DNA from: SZUA-265 sp965651905
Lineage (GTDB): Bacteria > Myxococcota_A > Polyangia > Polyangiales > Polyangiaceae
Assembly (NCBI GenBank): GCA_965651905.1
Contig: CBFGUG010000006.1
Coordinates: 1-64,000, forward strand
DNA length: 64,000 nucleotides
Direction of reading: 5' to 3'
Shown here: one piece after another, positions 26,416 to 34,787 of the stretch
How the letters are laid out: each line of letters starts with the position of its first letter
How positions within the stretch are numbered: the first letter of the stretch is position 1
Position numbers and translations under genes: made by a program
The notes under the pieces: generated by a model
Seen by the model: only the letters and a program-made list of their open reading frames with translations
What the model was told of the DNA's origin: nothing
Databases searched by the model: none

Positions 26416-28296
26416 TCACGAAAGCGCCTCTCGGACGAGCCGACCGTAAACACCGTCAGCGCGGAGCAGCTCGTCGTGAGTTCCGCGTTCTACGATTCTC
26501 CCTCGGTCCATGACGAGGATCTGATCCGCGTCACGCACCGTACTGAGACGATGAGCGACGACGAAGGTCGTGCGACCGCGGGTGAGCTTGCGCAACGCGT
26601 GTTGCAGCTCGGCCTCCGTTACGCTGTCGACCGCGCTGGTCGCCTCATCCAAGATCAACAGACGCGGATCTGCGAGGAGAGCTCGCGCGAAACACACGAG
26701 CTGACGCTGTCCCGACGACAGACTGCCACCCTTGTCCCCAACCTCAGTTTGCAGGCCGTGGGGTAACGCTTCTATGGAGTCCTGCATGCCCAACCGCGTG
26801 CAAACGTCCCAGACGTCCTGCTCGCTGGCGGCGCCTCGGGCGAAACGGATGTTGTCCAGCACCGAGCCCTGAAACAGCAGATTGTCTTGCGGGACCATGC
26901 CGATGTATCGATGCAACGACGCACTGCTGATCTCTTGCAGGTCGACACCATCGATCGAGATGCGCCCCCCGCTCGGCTGGTAGAGCTTCGAAAGCAACCG
27001 GGTCACGGTGGTCTTCCCGCTGCCCGTGGCGCCGACCAACGCGATCGTCTGCCCCGCCTCGCATGTCAGATTGATGTCGTGGAGTACCCGAACACGGGAG
27101 TCGTACTCGAACTGAACGTTTTCGAAGGTCACCCGCCCTCGGATCGTCGCCAGTTGCCGACAGTCAGGTGCGTCCGTCCACTCGGGCGACGTATCCAACA
27201 AGCCGAATACGCGCTCCGCCCCCGCCATCGCGGTCAGGCCCAGATGGTACTGCCGCCCCAGAATCACCACTGGCCCGAAGAAGAGTTCCGAAAGAAACAA
27301 GAACTGCAGCAAAACATCGAGTTCGATCTGCCCCGACAGTACCCGGTAACCTCCGAGCACGATTACGATCGCCAGAAAAAGCTGTGTGTTTATCTCGAGC
27401 AGGGGGAGGAACCTCGCCGATTGTCGCGTGCCGTGCAGGTGGTTCTGCGAGTGCGTGGCGATGAGGGAATGAAACTCGCTCTCCACTGCTCTCTCTCTCG
27501 AATACCCCTGAATGACCTCGATGCCGCGAATCGATTCGGTGAGCGACGCCGTCACCCGACTGTATGTCTCTTGTACATCACGATACGCGGAGTGAATTCG
27601 CGTACGGAAATACTGCACGAGCCACCAAAGCATGGGCACCAGCAGCGCAACGACGACGAACAGCAGCCAGTCGTAGTACAACATGATGATCGCGGAGACG
27701 ATCATCGCGCCCCCTTGAACGACGCTCACGAAGAAAACGTCCTGGACTCCAACCCGCAACACGTCGACGTCCGAAGTCGCGCGACTGATCAACCGCCCCA
27801 GTGGCATTCGGTCGAAGTAACTCATCGGCATCCGCAGCACGTGTTCGTATATTCGGTAGCGTAGGTCGTGCACGACCGACTCCCCCAAACTCAGTGCCAG
27901 GCGCATCCGATAAACGTACGCCCACTCCGTGGCGGCTAACCAAGCGAGTAGGCACGCGAGACCGACCATGAGCCCTCGGGTGTCGCCGCTAGCGATAGGT
28001 CCGCTGATCAAGGCCGCGATGCCCCAACTGAGTGCGGGCAGCTGAATCGCACGGACCAAAACCAGCAACAGCAAACGATTGCGCAGCCCGGCGTACGGCG
28101 CGGTCAACGCCACGACGCGGCGAACCGACTCCCAGCTGAGAGGTCGTTTGTCCCAGCTCTCCAACTCCGAGTCTGCGATTTCGCGCAAACGCGCCGAGGA
28201 GCGAGAACCTGCTTTGACCTCACGGGGCTCCTCGACGAGCGAGGGGCGCGAGTGTGCCGACGCAGCCTCTGACTTCTCGGGTGGCCGGGTCGTCAC
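26416..28296 (-). CDS. ABC exporter half-transporter, second subunit of a heterodimer
   Basis: This is a fused membrane and ATPase protein of 626 residues. About six helices lie in residues 60-340 (type-I exporter fold with the D-R-M-P-L-G-R-L-I-S-R coupling region). The nucleotide-binding domain has Walker A GATGSGKTT (~421), Walker B LLILDEATS (~545) with catalytic Glu, and an intact H-loop (AHRLST). The signature motif is LSSGQ rather than LSGGQ (Ser528). The GTG start overlaps the stop of the partner gene by four nucleotides, so the two are translationally coupled. Together they form a heterodimeric exporter of the lipid/drug/peptide class (MsbA, BmrCD, TM287/288-like); the substrate is not indicated. 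Confidence 0.9.
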   Translation of the reverse strand: MTTRPPEKSEAASAHSRPSLVEEPREVKAGSRSSARLREIADSELESWDKRPLSWESVRRVVALTAPYAGLRNRLLLLVLVRAIQLPALSWGIAALISGPIASGDTRGLMVGLACLLAWLAATEWAYVYRMRLALSLGESVVHDLRYRIYEHVLRMPMSYFDRMPLGRLISRATSDVDVLRVGVQDVFFVSVVQGGAMIVSAIIMLYYDWLLFVVVALLVPMLWWLVQYFRTRIHSAYRDVQETYSRVTASLTESIRGIEVIQGYSRERAVESEFHSLIATHSQNHLHGTRQSARFLPLLEINTQLFLAIVIVLGGYRVLSGQIELDVLLQFLFLSELFFGPVVILGRQYHLGLTAMAGAERVFGLLDTSPEWTDAPDCRQLATIRGRVTFENVQFEYDSRVRVLHDINLTCEAGQTIALVGATGSGKTTVTRLLSKLYQPSGGRISIDGVDLQEISSASLHRYIGMVPQDNLLFQGSVLDNIRFARGAASEQDVWDVCTRLGMQDSIEALPHGLQTEVGDKGGSLSSGQRQLVCFARALLADPRLLILDEATSAVDSVTEAELQHALRKLTRGRTTFVVAHRLSTVRDADQILVMDRGRIVERGTHDELLRADGVYGRLVREALS

Positions 28297-30191
28297 GCGC
28301 CCTCCGAAGGATATGCGAGACCTCTTTGCAGAGCCGCGATCCGAGCGTAGCGTCCCCCGAGTTGGACGAGTTCCTGCGGACTACCGCTCTCGACCACTCG
28401 CCCGCGTTCCAGGACGATGATGGTGTCCGCTCGTTCGAGCGTGCGCGCCCGCCCTGATACGATCAACGTCGTGCAGCCTCTCAACCTAGCCTGTAGCCTG
28501 CTGAACACCTCCGCTTCTGTCGCGCTATCGAGAGCTGACGTGGGTTCGTCCAACAGCAGCACACGTGGGCTAGGGAGTAGCGCCCGCGCCAGTGCGATAC
28601 GCTGACGTTGGCCACCCGAAAGATTGATCGCGCGCTCGTCGAGCAAGGTGTCGTAGCCGTCGGGAAGGCGCTCGATGAACTCATGGGCCCCCGCGCACTT
28701 ACATGCGTCCACGATCGAGCTGCGCGAAGCGCCAGGACTGCCGAAACTGACGTTGCTCGCAACAGTATCGCGAAACAGGAAGGTCTCTTGAAACACGATC
28801 CCGAGGCATGACCGCAACTGCTTCAAGTCGAGCTGTCGAAGGTCGACCCCGTCGAGCTTCACTCGACCGACCCGAGGATCGTAGAAACGCGCTACGAGCT
28901 GCAGCAGAGTGCTCTTACCAGAGCCTGTCTCACCAGTTATTCCAATACAGCTACCCGCTGGCACCCGCAAGCTGATGTCGCTGAGGGCCTGCTGAAGCCC
29001 AGCTTGGCCGAGCCCTCTCGACTCGAAGTAGTCGAAAGCGACCCCGTCGAACTCCAGGTCTCCACGAACGTCCTTCAGATCAACGGGGTGCTCGGGCGAG
29101 CGCACGTCGGGCCGCGCATCGAACACTTCGAACACGCGGCGCGCCCCCGCCAAACTCTGCTGCAACGTGTTCACGACCAACGCCATGTTCGACGCGCGGG
29201 TGGCGAATTGTTGAAGGAGGCCAGCGAAAACCACTAGCTGCCCCAGGCTCATCGTCCCCAGGCTGACTAGGTACCCTCCGTACCCCAATACCAGGCATAC
29301 GTTGAGACGCGTGAGCAGGTCGATCCCCGGCGTGTAGCGGCTGACATTGACGAAAATCTGCTTCTGCTGGTCTCTGACGGCGCGGCTACGTTCTGCGAAG
29401 CGCTCCAGCTGAACGCGCTCGCTACCGAATAGCTTGGTTACCGTGATGCCTTCGATTCCCTCGGTCATCGCGCGCACCATTCCGTCCGAAAGTCGGCGGT
29501 TCTCTGCATAGGCAGCCTGCGCCCAATTGGAAAAAACGCGAGTAACGACGACCAACACGGGTGTGGACGCTACCCCCAGCAAAGTCAACGGTACGTGCGT
29601 CCACAACATGTACGTGAGAAACACGGCAAGCGACAAGGCCAGAACGCAACCTTGGATCAACACGCCATCGACGAAAGAACGCAGCATCTGCACATCACTC
29701 GTCAGGCGGTTGACGAGCGACGCCGTATCGTACTTGTCGAAGAAGCTCGAGCTGAGGCGAGCCAGGCGGGAGAACAACTCGGAGCGCAACGTTGGAACGA
29801 TGTGTACGTGCACCAACTTACCCGCCGCCAGCTCGTACCAGTTCGTCAGGAGTGCTCGAAGTAACGCCATCACGACGACTACCCCACCCAATGAGAACAA
29901 CAGCGTCAGTGAGGACCATTCGACAGGCGGCGCCAGTTCGAACGGCCAACGCACGGCCGGCGCTCTGGGGTCGACTGCTCGCCGCACGATGTCGACGGCA
30001 ACCCCCGTCAACCCCATGCCAGCAAGCGTGAGCACGAGCAGGACAGACTGGAGTCCGAAGACCCAAGCTACTCGAAAACGATACGCCCAGCTCAACCCGA
30101 GCAGTCGACGCAAGAGGTGACCGCGCGACGAAGCAGAGTCGCCTCGATCGTGTTCCGGAACGGTCACCAATGCCACGTGGCCGACGTGCAT
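28293..30191 (-). CDS. ABC exporter half-transporter, first subunit, with degenerate H-loop
   Basis: I use the ATG at 30191 (MHVGHVALVTVPEH); the frame stays open to 30422 but that extension is not convincing. The 632-residue protein has six helices (~35-330) and one ATPase domain. Walker A is GETGSGKST (~420), the signature is a canonical LSGGQ (~525) and Walker B is VLLLDEPTS. The H-loop His is replaced by Gly580 (S-G-R-A-R-T where family members have S-H-R). Loss of the switch His weakens or abolishes hydrolysis at the ATP site that uses this subunit's Walker A. It is first in the operon with the 626-residue partner. Its upstream region is shared with divergent egtB. Confidence 0.9.
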   Translation of the reverse strand: MHVGHVALVTVPEHDRGDSASSRGHLLRRLLGLSWAYRFRVAWVFGLQSVLLVLTLAGMGLTGVAVDIVRRAVDPRAPAVRWPFELAPPVEWSSLTLLFSLGGVVVVMALLRALLTNWYELAAGKLVHVHIVPTLRSELFSRLARLSSSFFDKYDTASLVNRLTSDVQMLRSFVDGVLIQGCVLALSLAVFLTYMLWTHVPLTLLGVASTPVLVVVTRVFSNWAQAAYAENRRLSDGMVRAMTEGIEGITVTKLFGSERVQLERFAERSRAVRDQQKQIFVNVSRYTPGIDLLTRLNVCLVLGYGGYLVSLGTMSLGQLVVFAGLLQQFATRASNMALVVNTLQQSLAGARRVFEVFDARPDVRSPEHPVDLKDVRGDLEFDGVAFDYFESRGLGQAGLQQALSDISLRVPAGSCIGITGETGSGKSTLLQLVARFYDPRVGRVKLDGVDLRQLDLKQLRSCLGIVFQETFLFRDTVASNVSFGSPGASRSSIVDACKCAGAHEFIERLPDGYDTLLDERAINLSGGQRQRIALARALLPSPRVLLLDEPTSALDSATEAEVFSRLQARLRGCTTLIVSGRARTLERADTIIVLERGRVVESGSPQELVQLGGRYARIAALQRGLAYPSEGA

Positions 30192-30411
30192 GGTCCGCTT
30201 GCCGTAGTCAAGAATTGCATCCGGTTGCAAACGACGTGCGCGGCCCGTTGGATGGCTCGACGAATTCGTCGGCCCCTGCCGATCGACGTTGGCTGATCGC
30301 AACACCACGACGCAGGCACGGCTGATGCAGAGCGCCCACTGCGAAAGTTGCGTGACGACAACGAACCCAACCCCCAGCAGGGACATGAGAAAATTCGAAA
30401 AGCCCTTGACG

Positions 30412-30423
30412 TGTGGATCCACA
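30412..30423. promoter_or_regulatory. 12-bp palindrome next to a TTGACG box upstream of egtB
   Basis: TGTGGATCCACA is a perfect palindrome that starts one base after TTGACG (30406-30411), a good -35 element. It ends 20 nt before the egtB start. No good -10 follows at 17 bp, so the promoter call is weak, but the palindrome sits where a repressor would act. Confidence 0.3.
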
Positions 30424-30443
30424 TGCGCAACGCAAGGTCAGCC

Positions 30444-31739
30444 ATGAGCGAGAGAGGTGGGCGTGGTTCCAAAGGAGCGCCGCTGCGAGCGCTGGCTCGT
30501 GCGCGGTTCGAGCACACGCGAGAGGAAACTGTAGCGCTTTGTGCCCCGCTGGAACTCGGAGACTACGAAGCCCAGTCGATGCCCGACGCCAGCCCGGTCA
30601 AGTGGCACCTGGCTCACACCACCTGGTTCTACGACGTGTTCGTACTCGAACCCTGGGAGCCGCGTTACGCCCCGCACCACCCTTCGTACAAGGTGTTGTT
30701 CAACTCCTACTACAACGCCGTGAGTGAACGTCAGGTGCGAGCTGAGCGTGGGCTGCTGACTCGGCCAACGCTGTCAGAGGTTCAGACCTATCGACGTTGC
30801 GTCGAGGAGCGGGTTCTGGCCCTGTTGGCTTCACTTTCGCCGGGAACGCCGACCTGCGACGCCGTTTGCCAACGGGTACTACTCGGCACTCATCACGAGC
30901 AGCAACATCAGGAACTCATGCTCACGGACTTGCTGCACCTGTTTTCGAGAAACCCGCTGGAACCGAGCTACCGCGAGCGACTGGAAACATCACCCCTTCC
31001 AAACGCTCCACTCAGTTACTCCGCGCGCGAAGGTGGGCTCGAATGGGTTGGTCACGATGCGCGAAGTCCGGCGTTCGCCTTCGACAACGAGTGCCCTAGG
31101 CACCAGGTCTTCGTGCACCCGTTCGAAATAGCGAACCGCGCAGTCACGAACGCCGAATTCGCGGACTTCATACGCGATCGTGGGTACCACAGACCGGAAC
31201 TGTGGCTCGACGCGGGCTTTGCCCACGCCCAACAAAGAGGGTGGGAAAACCCGCTGTACTGGCGGGGCGCCCCCGGCGAGTTTCAGGAGTTTACACTCGC
31301 CGGGCGCCGCGAACTGTGTCCGGCCGATCCAGTTTGCCACATCAGCTACTACGAAGCCGACGCGTTCGCGCGATGGGCGGGCGCTCGGCTCCCTACCGAG
31401 CAAGAGTGGGAGGTGGCGACACTTGGAATCGAAGTCTTCGGCAACTTCTCGGGCTCGCGCAAGCTTCACCCGCAACCCGCACCCGGGCTGGCGCCACTCG
31501 AGCAGTGTTTCGGAGACGTCTGGGAGTGGACCCAAAGCAGCTACTCGGCGTACCCGGGATTTCGCGCGGATGCGGGGGCTTTGGGCGAATACAACGGAAA
31601 GTTCATGAGCGGGCAGATGGTGTTACGGGGTGGCAGCTGCGCTACCCCCGACGACCACCTCCGCGGTACTTATCGCAACTTCTTTCACCCGTCAGCCCGC
31701 TGGCAGTTCAGCGGTCTGCGCCTGGCCAAAGATCGTTAA
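30444..31739 (+). CDS. egtB: Ergothioneine biosynthesis sulfoxide synthase EgtB
   Basis: EgtB is a non-haem iron enzyme that joins trimethylhistidine (hercynine) to a thiol donor and forms the sulfoxide. The ATG at 30444 follows AAGG at six nucleotides. The N-terminal DinB-like half has the expected His ligands: HLAHTTW (His55/His58) and HHEQQHQE (His151/His155). The C-terminal half is an FGE-sulfatase (formylglycine-enzyme-like) domain with PVCHISYYEADAFARWAGAR, LPTEQEWEVA and LRGGSCATPDDHLR. Length (431) is typical. EgtD follows 25 nt later in the same operon. No egtA or egtC is nearby, which raises the possibility that cysteine rather than gamma-glutamylcysteine is the donor; that is inference. 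Confidence 0.93.
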   Translation: MSERGGRGSKGAPLRALARARFEHTREETVALCAPLELGDYEAQSMPDASPVKWHLAHTTWFYDVFVLEPWEPRYAPHHPSYKVLFNSYYNAVSERQVRAERGLLTRPTLSEVQTYRRCVEERVLALLASLSPGTPTCDAVCQRVLLGTHHEQQHQELMLTDLLHLFSRNPLEPSYRERLETSPLPNAPLSYSAREGGLEWVGHDARSPAFAFDNECPRHQVFVHPFEIANRAVTNAEFADFIRDRGYHRPELWLDAGFAHAQQRGWENPLYWRGAPGEFQEFTLAGRRELCPADPVCHISYYEADAFARWAGARLPTEQEWEVATLGIEVFGNFSGSRKLHPQPAPGLAPLEQCFGDVWEWTQSSYSAYPGFRADAGALGEYNGKFMSGQMVLRGGSCATPDDHLRGTYRNFFHPSARWQFSGLRLAKDR

Positions 31740-31764
31740 CGCGGTCGCCTCGGCAACTACCAAG

Positions 31765-32742
31765 ATGCATTCGTACGACCTTCCCCCAGCGCCGCCACTG
31801 CTCGACCTCCACCCTCAGCAGGCGGATTTTCTCGAGGACGTGACGAGCGGGCTCGACGCGCGCCCGAAGCGCATCTCGCCCATGTACTTCTACGACGCCG
31901 CCGGGTCGAAGCTATTCGACCAAATCTGCGAGCAGGAAGAATACTACCCAACTCGCACGGAGATCGCGATCCTGAGCAAGAATCAGCACGCGATCGGAGA
32001 CGCGATCGGGGCTGACGCTAGTTTGGTGGAGCTGGGTAGCGGCAGTAGTCTCAAGACCCATCTCGTGCTGGAAGCCAGCGAGAGCCTGCACAGCTACGTT
32101 CCCATCGACATTTCCAAGGATCACCTACTGGACGCAGCCATCAGAATCCAAACGGACTTTCCAACGCTGCGCGTGCTGCCCGTTTGCGCGGACTTTCTGG
32201 GCGAGCTGCGCCTGCCGGATCCGGTCGGCCAAGCTCGAGCCAAGGTGTTTTGGTTTCCTGGGTCGACGATCGGTAATCTAGCTCGCGAACCTCGGCGAAG
32301 GCTTCTCGAACGCGTTGCCGAGCTGTGTCATCCGCAAGGTGGTGGCTTACTGGTCGGCATCGATCTGAAGAAGGACCCCGCGCTGCTGGAACGAGCGTAC
32401 AACGACGAGTGCGGCGTCACAGCTGCGTTCAACCTCAACCTCTTGGAACGGATGAACCGCGAACTCGGTGCTGACTTCGCTCTGGAACAGTTCGCGCACA
32501 GAGCTTTCTACAATCAAGCAATGGGGCGCATCGAGATGCACCTCGAGAGCCTCGCGGACCAGAGCGTGCATCTCGCCGATCAAGTCTTCGATTTTTCCGA
32601 GGGCGAGACCCTGTGCACGGAGTACTCCTACAAGTTCACCGTCGAGGGCTTCGCCGCGGAAGCCGCCGCGGCCGGGCTCCACCTCGTCTCGGAATGGCGG
32701 GACCCCGCAGGACTGTTCGCCGTTCTGATGTTGAGCGTGTGA
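31765..32742 (+). CDS. egtD: L-histidine N-alpha-methyltransferase EgtD
   Basis: EgtD adds three methyl groups from SAM to the alpha-amine of histidine, giving hercynine, the substrate of EgtB. I start at the ATG at 31765 (MHSYDLPPAP), which gives 325 residues, close to the usual ~320. Visible motifs are the family N-terminus RISPMYFYDAAGSKLFDQIC and YYPTRTE, the SAM site LVELGSGSSLKT, FPGSTIGN, and the C-terminal region ending in WRDPAGLFAVLML. It lies between egtB and an EVE-domain gene with very short gaps, so cotranscription is likely. Ergothioneine made here would act as a thiol antioxidant. Confidence 0.95.
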   Translation: MHSYDLPPAPPLLDLHPQQADFLEDVTSGLDARPKRISPMYFYDAAGSKLFDQICEQEEYYPTRTEIAILSKNQHAIGDAIGADASLVELGSGSSLKTHLVLEASESLHSYVPIDISKDHLLDAAIRIQTDFPTLRVLPVCADFLGELRLPDPVGQARAKVFWFPGSTIGNLAREPRRRLLERVAELCHPQGGGLLVGIDLKKDPALLERAYNDECGVTAAFNLNLLERMNRELGADFALEQFAHRAFYNQAMGRIEMHLESLADQSVHLADQVFDFSEGETLCTEYSYKFTVEGFAAEAAAAGLHLVSEWRDPAGLFAVLMLSV

Positions 32743-32765
32743 GCAACAGACGCTAGCATCGCGCC

Positions 32766-33254
32766 ATGCCGACGCGGAGCCGCCAGTATTGGCTGATGAA
32801 GACCGAACCCGACGTCTTCTCGATCGACGACTTGGCGAGAAAGCGTACTGAGCCCTGGGACGGCGTGCGCAACTACCGGGCGCGCAATTTCATGAAAGAC
32901 GCGATGTGCGTCGGTGACCTCGTGCTCTTTTACCACTCCAATGCCGATCCACCCGGCGTGGCAGGAGTGGCTCGGGTTTCGAGCGAACCTTACCCCGATC
33001 CCACGCAGTTCGACGCGAAGAGCAAGTACTTCGACGCGAAGAGCGAAGAAGCCGATCCTCGGTGGTGGTTGATTGAGGTGGAGTTCGTGGAGAAGCTCCC
33101 TAGCTTCGTTCCCCTCCCGAACATGCGCGAAGATGCGGAGCTAGAGGGCATGATGCTGCTTCAGCGAGGTATGCGCCTGTCGATTCAGCCCGTCGAAAAG
33201 CCGCACTTTCGCCATGTTTTGAAGCTGGGCAAGGCCAAAACGAAGGTCCGCTGA
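32766..33254 (+). CDS. EVE domain protein (modified-nucleotide reader family)
   Basis: This 162-residue protein is a single EVE domain. Hallmarks are YWLMKTEPDVFSIDDL at the N-terminus, WDGVRNYRARNF, GDLVLFYHSN, GVAGVARV and YPDPTQFDAKSKYFDAKS. EVE domains share the PUA-like fold and bind modified bases in DNA or RNA (for example 5-methylcytosine-type marks, shown for human THYN1). The start is the ATG 23 nt after egtD. Pairing with ergothioneine genes may simply be operon sharing. Full length, with no missing core residues visible. Confidence 0.93.
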   Translation: MPTRSRQYWLMKTEPDVFSIDDLARKRTEPWDGVRNYRARNFMKDAMCVGDLVLFYHSNADPPGVAGVARVSSEPYPDPTQFDAKSKYFDAKSEEADPRWWLIEVEFVEKLPSFVPLPNMREDAELEGMMLLQRGMRLSIQPVEKPHFRHVLKLGKAKTKVR

Positions 33255-33522
33255 ACGTGACGAAACGCACAACACTTGCCTTTTCCCGCAACGCGCCTCA
33301 GACTCCCCAGTAACCGCAGCCACTGGCAATCGCCCCCGAATGGTCGGGCCGGCTGAAGTCATCCCCAGCAATGGTGGACCTTTGGCTGGGCTGAAGCTGC
33401 GGCAGATAGCGGTGAGTACGTAGCGCACTTTGGACAGTCCAAGCTCATCGCCCCCAACGTGAACGCCACGCGATTGGACCGTTGTGACCTGGTTGCAGCG
33501 GCCACGTGGCGCCGGCGCCGCC
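33255..33522. other. Non-coding stretch after the EVE gene
   Basis: No gene with a ribosome site is visible. Two protein-like pieces in different frames could be remnants of a decayed gene, but I cannot recognise one. A 12-bp palindrome GGCGCCGGCGCC lies at 33508-33519, just before the strong ribosome site of the short frame that follows. Confidence 0.5.
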
Positions 33523-33538
33523 GGAGGAGGTCCTGAAT

Positions 33539-33592
33539 ATGCATCAACCCATCAACGCCAAGCCCCTCAGCCCCGAGGTGCAGCAAGGGTAG
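33539..33592 (+). CDS. Possible 17-residue leader peptide or small protein
   Basis: An ATG is preceded at seven nucleotides by GGAGGAGGT (33523-33531), one of the strongest ribosome sites in the window. It opens a 17-codon frame (MHQPINAKPLSPEVQQG) closed by TAG. The stop is followed directly by stacked hairpins and an intrinsic terminator. The peptide has no run of one regulatory amino acid, so classical amino-acid attenuation is not obvious. It may instead be a small free-standing protein or an accidental frame. Coding is supported only by the ribosome site. Confidence 0.35.
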   Translation: MHQPINAKPLSPEVQQG

Positions 33593-33593
33593 C

Positions 33594-33635
33594 AGGCTCG
33601 TCTCGACGAGCCTCCGAGGGAGGCCGCGCAAGCGG
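33594..33635 (+). ncRNA. Two stacked hairpins ahead of a terminator (candidate structured RNA)
   Basis: The first hairpin has an 8-bp perfect stem (AGGCTCGT / ACGAGCCT) around CTCG at 33594-33613. The second has a CCGC / GCGG stem closing a GCAA tetraloop at 33624-33635, extendable by two G-T wobbles. Both lie between a strong ribosome site and the terminator at 33681, as in a leader RNA or an sRNA. I recognise no known RNA family. Confidence 0.35.
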
Positions 33636-33680
33636 TTACCTCAGAACAGGCCTGCTGCGCTCGATTGAGGGCGGCGTTCT

Positions 33681-33715
33681 GAGCCGGCGGTTTACGAACC
33701 GCCGGCTCTTTTTTT
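33681..33715 (+). terminator. Intrinsic (Rho-independent) terminator
   Basis: A perfect 12-bp GC-rich stem (GAGCCGGCGGTT / AACCGCCGGCTC) with loop TACG is followed at once by seven T. It terminates plus-strand transcripts that begin upstream: the egt-EVE operon or a short transcript from the 33.5 kb region. It isolates the LRR lipoprotein gene. Confidence 0.93.
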
Positions 33716-33907
33716 GTGCCAGGTCCTGACCGTCGCGCGCCCTGCGCTGTTCTTGCCGGATTTTTTCCCGGTCACGCTCCTCGGACTGACTGGTGCGGGT
33801 TGCAGCCACGCCCCGCTCGGGCCGTCATCGAGAATCTCGGCTGTCCCCTGGATCTCTGCTGCGGGGTCAGCCTAGAACCGAGTCGAAGTTTTGCCGAGGA
33901 GAAACCC

Positions 33908-34774
33908 ATGACCCGCAACGTTCGCCCCGTCCACTTTGACCACTTCACCCGTACCGCTCGGAGCGACCAGCGCCGGTCAGCGCTCGGCATCGGGCGCGTT
34001 GGCTTCCCGCTGATCGCAGCCGCTTGTGTTGCGGTCGTCGCGTGTGATGAGCCCGCCAAGGAAACCCCAGTCAAGGCGGAAGCGACGCCCACCGTCAGCG
34101 CTCCTCCAGCGGTCACCACTGCCGCGGCCAAAAAGGAAGAGCCGAAGGAAGAGAACCCCGCGGAGTCCATCGAGTGTGCGGAGGGTCCGAACGCCGACTT
34201 CCACGACAAGGTTCTGGAAGAGGAAGTCCGACGCAAGCTCGAAAAGGAAGAGGGGGATATCCCCGTCAAGCTGCTCGCGAAGGTCAAGTCGGTCAACCTC
34301 AAACGAGATCCCACGGCCACCACCGACTACCTCGACCCTTGCATCTTTCCCCACCTGACGAACGTAAAGGATCTTTTCCTTGCTCGAGGTAAACTGCGCG
34401 ACATCAGTCTACTCGGAAAGCTCACCCAACTGGAGTCGCTCGGCGTCTCTCAGAACCAAGTCGAAGACATCTCGCCACTCGCCAACCTGACCAAGCTCGA
34501 TCGTCTGGATCTCGGACGCACTCAGGTCAAAGACCTCTCCCCGCTGTCGAAGCTCACGTCGCTCACCGAGCTTCAACTCGACAACACTCCTGTAGAAGAC
34601 GTTTCTCCACTGGCATCACTCGAGAAGCTGGAGCGATTGAGCTTGCAGCGCAGTTCCGTCAAGGACATCAGTGTTCTCAAACCACTGAAGGAGCTCAAGT
34701 TCCTCTACATCGAGGGATCGCGCGTCGAGGATCCATACGCGCTTGCCCGCCCGGGCCTCAAAGTCATGGACTGA
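33908..34774 (+). CDS. Leucine-rich-repeat lipoprotein
   Basis: The ATG at 33908 follows GAGGAGA and gives 288 residues; a longer open frame to 33716 overlaps only non-coding leader. An N-terminal Arg-rich region and hydrophobic segment end in a lipobox (VAVVAC, Cys ~46), then a Lys/Glu/Ala/Thr-rich linker to about residue 80. Five to six internalin-type 22-residue repeats follow (~150-285; pattern L-x-x-L-x-L-x-x-x-x-V-x-D-[IL]-S-P-L-x-x-L-x-x), for example VEDISPLANLTKLDRLDLGR. A capping helix with 'LEEEVRRKLEKEEGD' precedes them. LRR lipoproteins mediate protein-protein contacts at the surface; the partner is unknown. Confidence 0.85.
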   Translation: MTRNVRPVHFDHFTRTARSDQRRSALGIGRVGFPLIAAACVAVVACDEPAKETPVKAEATPTVSAPPAVTTAAAKKEEPKEENPAESIECAEGPNADFHDKVLEEEVRRKLEKEEGDIPVKLLAKVKSVNLKRDPTATTDYLDPCIFPHLTNVKDLFLARGKLRDISLLGKLTQLESLGVSQNQVEDISPLANLTKLDRLDLGRTQVKDLSPLSKLTSLTELQLDNTPVEDVSPLASLEKLERLSLQRSSVKDISVLKPLKELKFLYIEGSRVEDPYALARPGLKVMD

Positions 34775-34787
34775 GCCAGTCCCGCGG

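Noticed and set aside
33015..33056. Apparent tandem duplication FDAKSKY/FDAKSEE in the EVE protein
   Set aside because: Related EVE proteins carry the same kind of doubled 'FDPKSKYYDPKS' sequence, so it belongs to the family.
33340..33480. Protein-like fragments in two frames after the EVE gene
   Set aside because: No start codon with ribosome site, frames interrupted, and no family recognised; a decayed gene cannot be shown.
33716..33907. N-terminal extension of the LRR lipoprotein
   Set aside because: It begins right after the terminator, and the ATG at 33908 has a good ribosome site and signal peptide.
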